The notes under the pieces: generated by a model
Database searches by the model: none
Seen by the model: the letters and a program-made list of their open reading frames with translations, nothing else
What the model was told of the DNA's origin: nothing
In this document: positions 33,559-41,721 of the stretch, in pieces
How the letters are laid out: each line of letters begins with the position of its first letter
How positions within the stretch are numbered: the stretch's first letter is position 1
DNA from: Silvimonas soli
GTDB taxonomy: Bacteria > Pseudomonadota > Gammaproteobacteria > Burkholderiales > Chitinibacteraceae
Length of the DNA: 64,000 bases
Direction of reading: 5' to 3'
Assembly (NCBI RefSeq): GCF_030035605.1
Contig: NZ_CP106736.1
Coordinates: 1,240,001-1,304,000 of the forward strand
Made by a program: the position numbers and the translations under genes

Positions 33559-35271
33559 ATGATGAACATGGCTGATAAAACTTACATACTGAATGGAAAA
33601 TTTCAGCAGATTACATGTCTCGCGCTAGCGCTTAGCTTGACAGGGTGTGCAGCCCCGCAAACCGGCCAATCATCCGGCCAGGAAAGCTTGCTCAAGCGGA
33701 CTTTTGCCAGCGATGACCCTTGTGCAGATACCGCGCGTAACTGGGGGCTGGTGGTTGGCACTGTGCTTGGGGGAGTGATCGGCAAGCAGTTGGGCGACGG
33801 GAAAGCTGCAGCTGTACTGGGTGGCGCTGCGCTTGGCGCATTGGCGGGCGGACTGATTGGCGCAGATATGGATCACAAGCGCTGCGAGTTGTCGAAAATT
33901 GCCAAGCAATACAATCTCGACGTTGCATTTGTAAAAGTGGATCCGCAGGGTGATTCAACTGCTGGTGGTGCCACCGGCACTGCGGGAAGCACCGGCGGTG
34001 CTGGCACGCAGGGGATGAGCATGTCCTTGCGCGACAACAATGGCGATAGTGCGCAATTCGCAACCAATTCGGACCAGCTGACACCGCGTGCCATTGAGTA
34101 CTTCACTGCCATTGCGCGTGAATATGCGAATGTGAACCCTCCAGCAGGGCTCACTGATCCAGTCAAAATTGCGGCTTGGCGTAAGACCATGAGTACACGC
34201 CGGCTTCTGTTGGTTGGCCATACCGACGATACCGGTTCATCGCGCTGGAACGCGGACCTTTCCGAACGGCGCGCCAAAGTGGTTGCTGCGTTCATGAAAA
34301 CGCAAGGAGTCCCCGCGGCCAGTCTGTATTTCCAGGGGGCTGGCGAGGGTTATCCCGTTGCGGATAACAGCACGCCGGAAGGACGCTCCCAGAATCGGCG
34401 CGTGGAATTCGTTGAAATTTACGGCGAAGATAACTTCCGCCAGTTCATTGAAGCCCGCAAGCCAAGATATGAGTTCTATCGTTCCAGCACGCTTGCGAGT
34501 GCCAGCGAACAGAGCGCAGACAGCGCGCCGACCAGCAACAAGGCGGCTGCAACCCCAACCAGGCACCATACCGGCAAGACCACTGCACCCGCGAGCGTGG
34601 CTGCGGTAAAGCCAGCGCCAGCCAACGCTTCGATTTCCGGCTCGCCGGCAAAAGCTGCGGCGCCTTCTCCGACGGCGGGTGGCTTGCCTGCGAATGTAAT
34701 CAACTTTGGTGGCCAGCCACTTACGCCGCAACTGGCAACGGTGAATCTGGGCATGGTGCGCCAGCAAGACAGTGGCTTCAAGCTGATCGACAAAGCCTAT
34801 GCCGATACTCCGTTTCTGGCGCGCTGTGACCAGGATCGTCCACGCGTGATTGGTAGCGTCAAAGCGTTGAAAGACGACAGGGAATACACCACCAATCAGC
34901 ATTTGCAAGGCTTGTACGGTACGACCTGGCATGATGAGGTGAACGGCCATTTAATCGTGCTGAACAAGTTGTCGGTATTGCAAGACGGGACTACGCCCGC
35001 CAATCCGCCAGAACTCAAGGTATACACCAACTACAACCCGGACAAACGCACCACGGCCAAGCCGAAGTGGCAATCGAGTCCGGCGGTGAATACCTACCAG
35101 GGCAGCAACGGGATCCTCTATCGCGTGTTCGCCGGTGGTTCTCAAGGCATGCAATGCTTGGACATCCTTTTTCCTTCCAATGGTGGCTTTGAGGCCAAGA
35201 GCGGCAAGCTGGTATATGGCTTGCCCGGGGCCTTATATGTCGCTGACTTCCATCCCAAAATGCTCAAGTGA
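33559..35271 (+). CDS. OmpA-family lipoprotein with glycine-zipper segment
   Basis: A roughly 570-residue outer-membrane lipoprotein, first gene of a three-gene operon. The leader ends in the lipobox LTGC. Then comes a glycine-zipper hairpin (VVGTVLGGVIGKQLGDGKAA, VLGGAALGALAGGLIGA), which usually inserts in or against the membrane, an OmpA-C peptidoglycan-binding domain (about 155-300, RRLLLVGHTDDTGSSRWNAD, LSERRAKVVAAF, NRRVEFVEI), a low-complexity Ala/Pro linker and an unknown C-terminal domain of about 190 residues with paired cysteines. ATGs at 33559, 33562 and 33568 are all possible. It anchors the system to the cell wall. The second gene follows 12 bp later. Confidence 0.85.
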   Translation: MMNMADKTYILNGKFQQITCLALALSLTGCAAPQTGQSSGQESLLKRTFASDDPCADTARNWGLVVGTVLGGVIGKQLGDGKAAAVLGGAALGALAGGLIGADMDHKRCELSKIAKQYNLDVAFVKVDPQGDSTAGGATGTAGSTGGAGTQGMSMSLRDNNGDSAQFATNSDQLTPRAIEYFTAIAREYANVNPPAGLTDPVKIAAWRKTMSTRRLLLVGHTDDTGSSRWNADLSERRAKVVAAFMKTQGVPAASLYFQGAGEGYPVADNSTPEGRSQNRRVEFVEIYGEDNFRQFIEARKPRYEFYRSSTLASASEQSADSAPTSNKAAATPTRHHTGKTTAPASVAAVKPAPANASISGSPAKAAAPSPTAGGLPANVINFGGQPLTPQLATVNLGMVRQQDSGFKLIDKAYADTPFLARCDQDRPRVIGSVKALKDDREYTTNQHLQGLYGTTWHDEVNGHLIVLNKLSVLQDGTTPANPPELKVYTNYNPDKRTTAKPKWQSSPAVNTYQGSNGILYRVFAGGSQGMQCLDILFPSNGGFEAKSGKLVYGLPGALYVADFHPKMLK

Positions 35272-35283
35272 GATAGAGAGATC

Positions 35284-36813
35284 ATGAAAGAGTTTTTTGC
35301 TACCTACCCCTACGCAGCATGGAGCATTGTCAGCATCCTGCTCGCTGCGGTCGTTATCGCCACCCTTTGGGAAAAAGTGAAATGGTGGTGGATGAACACC
35401 TGGTATGCTTTCCCTGTCATTGGGGCCACTGCACGGCTGGCTCGCGATTCCAATCGGGCCGGCGACAATGGCTGGTTCAAATCCGAATTGACCTTGTGCC
35501 GTGATTACAAAAAATTCATCCGTATCCGCGATGAGCATGATTTCAACGAAAAGATCACTTATCTGACCAAAGCGGGCGACCTTGGACGTCGGGGCACGCC
35601 GTTTTTGATCTGGGTGCTGACTTGCGCTTTGGTTTTCATTGAAGCCATGGGTTTCAGCTACGTGCTGGCGGGCTATACGATTCCCGGCGCCAGCGAGAAT
35701 CTGCAACAAATGGGTGCGGTGGGTATCGCCTTCATGATTTCGGTGTTACTGGTCGCGTTTACGCACTTCTCCGGTCATGAGTTGTATGTGTCCAGCAAGA
35801 TTGCTGCAGCACGCCGTGGCTGGAAAGATAACCAGCGCAGCCATGATTTTCAGTCGGGCGATATTGCGCTGGCACGTTCACAGAACCTGGATGATGACAC
35901 TCCGCACTACACACAACTGGCGAACCGCGTCGGCGCCCATGCCAAGTACATTGTGACGATCGGCACTGCCGTATTCATTCTGTTTGTGGCAATTGGCGCT
36001 ACGTATGTACGCGGCCAGGTGCTGGAGAAAATGCTGCATCAGCAAGTCGTGGGCGAACAAAGCACACTGGCACAGCCGGCTGCCAACAGCGGCCTGGATA
36101 TGTCCAGCAACGCGTTGCCACCGGATGACGTGAAATCAAACAACGATGCCAACACCCGCGCGCAGCAGGATGAAGAAAATATCGACCGCCATGGCGGTTG
36201 GGGCACATTCATCGTACTGGCATTTATCTTTGTGTTTTTGCAGTTGCTGGGCGTTTTGTTTGGCTTTAAGTGGGGTTTTGCCGGGCGGGAAAGTGATCTG
36301 GCCTTCAAGGCAATCGGGCGTGGTCGTTACTCCAGCTATGCTGACGTCCGTGCGCATTACAGCGAGATTGCCGATGCAGCCCAGGCACGGCTGGAAGGTC
36401 TGCAGCAACGCATGATGGATCGCAATGGTTCAAGCGGCACGCGCGGTGTGCATACCAGCAAAACCTTTACTGATTTCATGCATATGGAGCGGGCCAGCGA
36501 TCTGCGTGACCGCGAGAGCGAGCGCGACCACACGCGCTCCAGCCACGACATGGCCACTGCCAGGAAAATAGCGCCAGCCGTTGTAGTCGAGGCTGCACCG
36601 ATTGCCCAGGTCACTCCGGCCGTACCTGTCGCAGAACCCGTTCTTACTCCCGTTGCCGCTGCAGTAACTGCAGATGCAGACGATGAATTGATTCGGTTGC
36701 GCCAGCAACTGGCTGAACGCGAACAGGCCAAGGTTGCCCAGGATGAGCGCCAGGCGGAGATCTCACGCCTGAAAGCACAACTAGCTGAATTGGACGGAGA
36801 TGCCAAACCATGA
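35284..36813 (+). CDS. Polytopic membrane protein with C-terminal coiled coil, middle gene of the envelope operon
   Basis: A 509-residue inner-membrane protein that I do not recognise. Predicted helices lie at about 10-30, 107-130, 143-163, 221-243 and 306-330. Trp-rich residues (EKVKWWWMNTWY) follow the first. A soluble loop between helices 4 and 5 is polar and probably periplasmic. The C-terminal 170 residues are charged (RASDLRDRESERDHTRSSHD), include a Val/Ala/Pro linker and end in a coiled coil (IRLRQQLAEREQAKVAQDER). It overlaps the next gene by ATGA. It is not obviously MotA/TolQ-like: I see no signature for a proton channel. It is flanked by an OmpA-like lipoprotein and a periplasmic VWA-like protein, suggesting a trans-envelope complex. 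Confidence 0.8.
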   Translation: MKEFFATYPYAAWSIVSILLAAVVIATLWEKVKWWWMNTWYAFPVIGATARLARDSNRAGDNGWFKSELTLCRDYKKFIRIRDEHDFNEKITYLTKAGDLGRRGTPFLIWVLTCALVFIEAMGFSYVLAGYTIPGASENLQQMGAVGIAFMISVLLVAFTHFSGHELYVSSKIAAARRGWKDNQRSHDFQSGDIALARSQNLDDDTPHYTQLANRVGAHAKYIVTIGTAVFILFVAIGATYVRGQVLEKMLHQQVVGEQSTLAQPAANSGLDMSSNALPPDDVKSNNDANTRAQQDEENIDRHGGWGTFIVLAFIFVFLQLLGVLFGFKWGFAGRESDLAFKAIGRGRYSSYADVRAHYSEIADAAQARLEGLQQRMMDRNGSSGTRGVHTSKTFTDFMHMERASDLRDRESERDHTRSSHDMATARKIAPAVVVEAAPIAQVTPAVPVAEPVLTPVAAAVTADADDELIRLRQQLAEREQAKVAQDERQAEISRLKAQLAELDGDAKP

Positions 36814-37652
36814 TGCTACGCAACCTGACGGTCGCGCTGCTATTGTCCGGCGTTGCCGGGGTGGCGAGCGCGGCTGGCCCGGCCAACGCCCTGAGCAGTT
36901 GCTTCACCTTCGCCAAACTGCCGGTACCAACCACCGCACCGGCGATCGAAGTGTTTGTCATGGTCGACCAGACCACACCCTTCAATGCCGATCTGAAACA
37001 GTCCATTGCGGATCACATCAAGCCTTTGCTTGTTTCGGGAAATGCGCTTTCTATTTACGCTTTCTCAGCCTATACCCAGGGGCACTACACCAACGAGCTG
37101 GTTCACGCCGAGCTTGATCCCGCGCTTGAGCCGGCTACCCGCAACGATATCGGTAAAACCGCGCTGGCACGCTACGACCAGTGCGAGGCATATCAGGTGC
37201 GAACGGTACAAACACTCGCGGGTAATGCGCTGCGCCAGGCATTTCATGGTGATGGCAATGAAATCAGCAAATCAGATGTTCTTGCCAGTATTCAGGATGT
37301 TTCCCGCCAGGTTAAGGCATCCAGTGCGCAACGTAAAATCGTGCTGATCGCATCCGACATGTTGGAAAACTCCTCGATTTCCAGCTTTTATGCCAAACGG
37401 GTAGTACGCAAAATCAATCCCGACCAGGAAACCAAGCGGGTGGCCGATAACAACTTGACCGGTGACTTCGGAGGGGCTGAGATTTACGTGCTTGGCGCTG
37501 GGTTGATCGTGGAAGATACCGCTGCAAAAGGGGTTTATCGCGATCCGCAAACCATGCGTGCCTTGCAGCAATTCTGGCAGCGATACTTCGATGGCTCCCA
37601 CGGCAAGCTGGTGGAGTTTGGCGCGCCTGCTTTGTTAAGCGCGATTCATTGA
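36810..37652 (+). CDS. Periplasmic VWA-like protein, last gene of the envelope operon
   Basis: A 280-residue exported protein with a signal peptide (MLRNLTVALLLSGVAGVASA). The body has the outline of a von Willebrand factor A fold: a first strand with EVFVMVDQTTPF resembling the MIDAS motif, a central Lys-rich IVLIASDMLENSS that supplies the downstream Asp, and a late strand AEIYVLGAGLI. A single cysteine pair is possible (SSCFTF, DQCEAY). VWA proteins bind ligands through a metal and often act in surface or complex-assembly roles. The ATGA overlap with the preceding membrane protein shows tight coupling. The VWA reading is by motif only. Confidence 0.7.
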   Translation: MMLRNLTVALLLSGVAGVASAAGPANALSSCFTFAKLPVPTTAPAIEVFVMVDQTTPFNADLKQSIADHIKPLLVSGNALSIYAFSAYTQGHYTNELVHAELDPALEPATRNDIGKTALARYDQCEAYQVRTVQTLAGNALRQAFHGDGNEISKSDVLASIQDVSRQVKASSAQRKIVLIASDMLENSSISSFYAKRVVRKINPDQETKRVADNNLTGDFGGAEIYVLGAGLIVEDTAAKGVYRDPQTMRALQQFWQRYFDGSHGKLVEFGAPALLSAIH

Positions 37653-37905
37653 GCTGCTCGGGCGTGATCGCAAGTCCGGTGCAAACAGCCGGTTGAATGC
37701 CGACAGATATTTTGGTGATACGCGAAGAGGAACATCTGAATCGAAGTGTGAAGGTGTTTGTTGCGGTAAGCAGAGCTTCCTTATGGCCGCAAACGACTTA
37801 CCAGGTCAATTTCTGCAAGAATCCGCACTGCTTCTATTTCGGGGTTTCGGCCGCGTTGCCTCTCGTGTCCGTTGTGGCGGGCGGGAATATGGGGTCTTTG
37901 ATTAA

Positions 37906-37931
37906 AATGTCCGCAATATCGGACATTAAAG
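37906..37931. promoter_or_regulatory. hipBA operator 1
   Basis: AATGTCCG (37906-37913) and CGGACATT (37920-37927) form a perfect 8-bp inverted repeat with a 6-bp spacer, about 85-105 bp upstream of hipB. Its right arm plus flanks (ATATCGGACATTAAA, 37917-37931) recurs as a direct repeat at 37993-38007. Paired sites are usual for autoregulated hipBA operons. Confidence 0.75.
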
Positions 37932-37992
37932 AGTTAACATCCGTTTTTACGCACATTTATCACCCGCCATCTGACCACATGCTATGCTCGTG

Positions 37993-38007
37993 ATATCGGA
38001 CATTAAA
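37993..38007. promoter_or_regulatory. hipBA operator 2 (half-site copy)
   Basis: ATATCGGACATTAAA is an exact copy of the right arm of operator 1, 76 bp downstream, and ends just before the likely hipB start. A further GGACAT at 38027 may be another half-site. Confidence 0.6.
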
Positions 38008-38010
38008 TCG

Positions 38011-38373
38011 ATGCAGACTGGTTTGGCGGACATGAATGGTAAACAGAACGTTTTGTTGAGCACGGCACTGACCAAGGAAATGGTCGGGATTGGCGAAAAG
38101 CTGCGCCGGCTGCGCACTGCGCGAAAGGTGCGTCAGGCCGATGCCGCCGTGCGTGCCGGCATCGCGCGCAGCACGGCATCGCGCATTGAGAGCGGCGACC
38201 CCGCATTGGCCATAGGTCAGCTTCTACGGTACCTGGATGCCATCGCGCCGGGCGTATCCCTGCTGTCGCTGCTCTCCGAGGATGACCCCGCCCTGCTGAG
38301 CCTTGCCGACCGGGAGAAGACAAAGCGCGTGCGCGTGCTCTCACAGTCCGAACGCGAAGAACTCGACTTCTAA
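38011..38373 (+). CDS. hipB: HipB-like antitoxin and repressor
   Basis: A 120-residue XRE-type protein. The helix-turn-helix spans about 28-75 (GEKLRRLRTARKVRQADAAV, then AGIARSTASRIESGDPAL, AIGQLLRYLDAI). The C-terminal tail (ADREKTKRVRVLSQSEREEL) is the flexible segment that in HipB-type antitoxins contacts HipA. It probably represses its own operon through the CGGACATT sites upstream and neutralises the kinase encoded 9 bp downstream. Starts at 38011 and 38032 (and a GTG/TTG extension to 37984) are possible; none has a strong ribosome site. Confidence 0.85.
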   Translation: MQTGLADMNGKQNVLLSTALTKEMVGIGEKLRRLRTARKVRQADAAVRAGIARSTASRIESGDPALAIGQLLRYLDAIAPGVSLLSLLSEDDPALLSLADREKTKRVRVLSQSEREELDF

Positions 38374-38382
38374 GGACCGCAC

Positions 38383-39726
38383 ATGGCAACCAGAACAACC
38401 AAACTCACCACCTTCGCATGGCTTGGCGATGCGTTCGAGCCGTGCGGCTTGCTGACGCTCACCGAAGACGGTAATACTCTGGTGGCCTCCGAATTTGCTT
38501 ATGGTTTGCGCTATCTCCAGCGTCAATACCGCATTGAAGTAGACCCGGTGAGCCTGAGTTTGGGCCATCTCCACCAGGTTGAGGGCAACGTGCTGTTTCC
38601 CGCCAATCGCTTGCCCTTCTTTGGTGGCATCCGTGATGCCTCCCCCGACTCATGGGGCCGCAGGGTCATTGAATCCAAGCTGAAGGCGCCGGTGAACAGC
38701 CTGCCTGAGTCCACGTATCTGCTTGAGGCGGGCGGCAACCGGGTCGGTGCGCTGGATATCCGCCGCGACCGTAATGCCCCCATACTCAACGGGATTAACT
38801 CCGAGATTGGTCTAGGCTACTTGATGGAGGCGGCAGACCGCATCGAGGCTGGCGAAGAGGTACCGGCGAGACTGGAGGCCATCTTCACTGAGGGTACCGC
38901 GCTGGGCGGTGCCCGCCCGAAGGCAACGGTTCGCGACGAAAACGGCTGCCTGCAGTTGGCCAAGTTTCGGAGCCGAACTGACCGGTTCGACATGCCTAAA
39001 GTCGAAATGGCCGCGCTACGCCTCGCTGCAGAATGCGGTCTTACCGTGCCGCCTGTGGGTTGCGTGGACGTGGGTGGTCGCAGTGTCATGCTGATTCACC
39101 GCTTCGACCGCTATTGGTCCGATTCCGCGACGACGCCATTGCCGCGGGAATGGATGCTGACCCAGCCTGGTGATGGGCCGCTTGAGCGCCGCATTCCCTT
39201 TATCAGCGCATTGACGCTGGTGGGATGCTCTGAGGAAGAGTCGCGACTGAAGTCGTACATGGACATCGCCCAAGGTGTTCGCACCTACATCCATCCTGAC
39301 ATGGTGGCGCTGAATCTCTCTGAACTGTTTGGCCGCATGGTCTTCAACATCTTCGTAAGCAATGACGACGACCATTTGCGCAATCATGGCTTCATCTACG
39401 ACGATGGGCTGAAGGGTTGGCGACTCAGCCCGCTGTATGACGTCATGCCTCGCCCGGGTGTTGCCCAAGAGCGGCAACTGCATCTGGGCGTTGGCCAACA
39501 GGGCAAACTGGCTACCCTGGACAATGCACTGTCGGCTTGCGCGGCCTTCGGCTTGAGTGAGGCGCAAGCCGTCTCCCACTTTGCCGCCGTCTGGTCCAAG
39601 GTACGCGAGTGGAAGGTTTTCTTTGAAGAGTACGGCGTGGCCAGCGCAGATATTACGGCTGTAGAGAGCGCGTTCCGGCATGTGCGGGACATCGCTTCGC
39701 CGGATTTGGTTGAAAAGATATTCTAA
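38383..39726 (+). CDS. hipA: HipA toxin kinase
   Basis: A 447-residue HipA serine/threonine kinase. HipN domain about 10-105, glycine loop TALGGARPKA (172-181), catalytic lysine in QLAKF (about 194), a conserved LIHRFDRY (237-244), catalytic loop SNDDDHLRNHGF (326-337) and Mg-binding LSPLYDVMP (348-356). It phosphorylates aminoacyl-tRNA synthetases in studied cases and causes growth arrest and persistence. AAGGA precedes the ATG 9 bp after hipB, the classical order. All active-site residues are present, so it is likely functional. A 9-bp hairpin CCGGGTATC/GATACCCGG (39751-39774) follows and may end transcription. Confidence 0.92.
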   Translation: MATRTTKLTTFAWLGDAFEPCGLLTLTEDGNTLVASEFAYGLRYLQRQYRIEVDPVSLSLGHLHQVEGNVLFPANRLPFFGGIRDASPDSWGRRVIESKLKAPVNSLPESTYLLEAGGNRVGALDIRRDRNAPILNGINSEIGLGYLMEAADRIEAGEEVPARLEAIFTEGTALGGARPKATVRDENGCLQLAKFRSRTDRFDMPKVEMAALRLAAECGLTVPPVGCVDVGGRSVMLIHRFDRYWSDSATTPLPREWMLTQPGDGPLERRIPFISALTLVGCSEEESRLKSYMDIAQGVRTYIHPDMVALNLSELFGRMVFNIFVSNDDDHLRNHGFIYDDGLKGWRLSPLYDVMPRPGVAQERQLHLGVGQQGKLATLDNALSACAAFGLSEAQAVSHFAAVWSKVREWKVFFEEYGVASADITAVESAFRHVRDIASPDLVEKIF

Positions 39727-39750
39727 CCATCACAAATGACACAAAACAAA

Positions 39751-39774
39751 CCGGGTATCGAGATTGATACCCGG
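39751..39774. terminator. Hairpin after hipA
   Basis: CCGGGTATC (39751-39759) and GATACCCGG (39766-39774) form a perfect 9-bp stem around GAGATT; no T-run follows. Confidence 0.5.
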
Positions 39775-40074
39775 TCATGAGAGAGAACAGAAAATTACCT
39801 CCTTAATCTACCCTGATTTCGCTATCTGACCGACCAAGGTCAGAGTTCGTCATCCCCGCTGCCTAGCGAGAATGACGGCACTTCGCTACAACGGGCCGCC
39901 AAGCCCAACCACACATCTTCGCAAACGCTCCAACCTTTCGGAACACGGTGCCAGCCGTGCCGCCACAACTAGTGGCTCCCCAAGCGCTTCGGTCGTATCG
40001 CGCAATGAGTCAAACCCTACTCAGTCAGCCTCCCCCTCTCTCCCATCAATCTGCGCGGTGCCAACCGATGCAGT

Positions 40075-40315
40075 CCGGAGAGAGGTTACAGCAATGTTGG
40101 TCAACCGTTATTTCGGTTCAAAGGAAGGTTTGTTTTCAGAAGTACTGGCGCTTTCAATGGCGACTACAACTGTAGTAATGCCTGAAATCCTCAAGAAGCC
40201 GGTCTCAGGAGAGCGCATTGCTCGCGCTCTGATACCTCTCCAACGAAAGCGGAGTTGTTGCAAAAGGCAACTGAGCTGGATGGGAAATATGGTGCCAATT
40301 TTAATCCGCCGTTAG
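40075..40315 (+). pseudogene. Fragment of a TetR-family regulator
   Basis: Reading from about 40094, MLVNRYFGSKEGLFSEVL reproduces the end of a TetR helix-turn-helix and the following helix (the usual pattern is YxxFGSKExLFxxVL). About 35 residues later the similarity fades, and no N-terminal half is recognisable. The rest of 39775-40420 has no gene. It is a leftover of a regulator, probably cut by the nearby insertion sequence. Confidence 0.6.
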
Positions 40316-40485
40316 GTGAGCAATATGGAACGCTATTTTGTAATTGAGCCCGAAGTGGCGGGTGGTATCGGGGAAAGATCCATGATCGACCGATCTACAG
40401 GAAAGATGAAAGTTGAGAAATGGTCTGGCCCGGCCTCGATGGACACTGACTTAAGGTGGATAATGCCCACCCAGGAGTTGTGTTC

Positions 40486-40779
40486 ATGACCAAGACCAGA
40501 CGTACTTACCCCGAATCCTTCAAACGTGATGCAGTAAACCAGGTGCTGGCCGGCACCCCGTTGCGCCATGTGGCCCACGCCCTCGACATCACCGAAGCCC
40601 TGCTCGGCAAATGGAAACGCCAGTTCCAGGATGCCGGGCCCGATGCCTTTCCCGGACGTGGCCGCCAAAGCGGCGAAGCGGCTGAACTGAAGCGCCTTCG
40701 CGACGAACTGGCCCGCACGACCATGGAGCGCGACATCTTAAAAACGGCGCTCGCCATCTTCTCGCAACCCACGAAGTGA
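40486..40779 (+). CDS. IS3-family transposase OrfA
   Basis: A 97-residue DNA-binding protein of the insertion sequence. The N-terminus carries the helix-turn-helix (TYPESFKRDAVNQVLAGTPL, HVAHALDITEALLGKW) that recognises the element ends. A leucine-zipper-like helix (AELKRLRDELARTTMERDIL) completes it. The stop overlaps the OrfB start as GTGA, so OrfB may be made by coupling or by frameshifting into a fused OrfAB transposase. The ATG at 40486 is chosen as the family start; an upstream ATG at 40456 would add 10 residues. Confidence 0.9.
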   Translation: MTKTRRTYPESFKRDAVNQVLAGTPLRHVAHALDITEALLGKWKRQFQDAGPDAFPGRGRQSGEAAELKRLRDELARTTMERDILKTALAIFSQPTK

Positions 40780-41642
40780 AGTTCCGCGCCATTGAGGCGC
40801 TGGCTGAACGTTACCCTGTCGCCATGATGTGTCAGCTGTTCCGGGTCTCCCGCAGTGGCTATTACGCATGGCTGGGGCGTACACCTTCGATGCGGGAGAT
40901 GGCCAATCGCAAACTACTCCGGGAAATCCGGCTGGTTCATGCCGAGGTCAACGGGATTTACGGATACCGGCGGATTCATGCAGAACTGATGGCGCAGGGC
41001 CTGTCCTGCGGTCGTCACCGGGTGGCTCGCCTGATGCAGCAAAGCGGTATCAAGGTGCGCTCACGCAAGCGCTGGGCACCGGCGACCGGGGGCAAGCATG
41101 TTTTGCCGGTGGCACCGAATCTGCTGGAACGTCAATTTGACGCGGCGAACATCAACCAGCGCTGGGTATCGGACATGACCTATATCCGGACTGGAGAAGG
41201 CTGGCTGTATCTGGCGGTGGTGCTGGACTTGTATTCCCGTGCGGTGGTGGGCTGGGCAATGCATCACCGGATGCACCAGGAACTGGTCCATGCGGCATTG
41301 ACGATGGCGGTGGCACGACGCCAGCCAGCGGGAGAAATCTTGCTTCACTCGGACCGTGGCAGCCAGTACTGTGCCTTTGATTACCAGAACCTGCTGAAAC
41401 GACATGGCATCGTTCCAAGCCATTCGCGCACCGGCAATTGCTGGGATAATGCAGCGATGGAAAGCTTCTTCCGGTCACTCAAGGCGGAACGGGTGTATCT
41501 GAGCCGATACGGGAGTTACGACGAAGCCCGAGCGGATGTGTTCGATTACATCCGGTTTTACAACCATCATCGCCGCCATTCGACGCTGGGGTATCTGACC
41601 CCGGTGGAATTCGAGCTGCGTAATTCAGCACTCAGTGCTTAA
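40776..41642 (+). CDS. IS3-family transposase OrfB
   Basis: A 288-residue DDE transposase with the HTH_21 region (GIYGYRRIHAEL) and the integrase core. The catalytic residues are visible as VSDMTYIRTGEGWLYLAVVL (Asp), LLHSDRGSQY (Asp) and NAAMESFFRSLK (Glu), 35 residues after the second Asp. The C-terminal YNHHRRHSTLGYLTPVEFE block is complete. It begins at GTG within the OrfA stop. It catalyses excision and insertion of the element. Confidence 0.95.
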   Translation: MKFRAIEALAERYPVAMMCQLFRVSRSGYYAWLGRTPSMREMANRKLLREIRLVHAEVNGIYGYRRIHAELMAQGLSCGRHRVARLMQQSGIKVRSRKRWAPATGGKHVLPVAPNLLERQFDAANINQRWVSDMTYIRTGEGWLYLAVVLDLYSRAVVGWAMHHRMHQELVHAALTMAVARRQPAGEILLHSDRGSQYCAFDYQNLLKRHGIVPSHSRTGNCWDNAAMESFFRSLKAERVYLSRYGSYDEARADVFDYIRFYNHHRRHSTLGYLTPVEFELRNSALSA

Positions 41643-41721
41643 CCCGGTGTCCGTTGAGGCCGGGCCAGACCACCATTGCTTTGGGTCGATAGGGCGTTGG
41701 TGGCATTACGCTCGCTGCACA

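Larger units (their letters stand above)
40421..41672 (+). mobile_element. Complete IS3-family insertion sequence (1252 bp)
   Basis: Terminal inverted repeats TGGTCTGGCCCGGCCTC at 40421 and its complement ending at 41672 bound two transposase frames. The arms match for the first 17 bases, and less exactly on to GGACAC. No matching 3-4 bp target duplication is visible (AAA on the left, CCA on the right), so the flanks may have recombined since insertion. Both frames are intact, so the element may still be active. Confidence 0.9.

Noticed and set aside
33559..37652. Zorya-type anti-phage system
   Set aside because: The OmpA protein is a lipoprotein rather than a ZorB-like membrane stator, the membrane protein lacks a visible MotA signature, and no helicase or nuclease gene follows.
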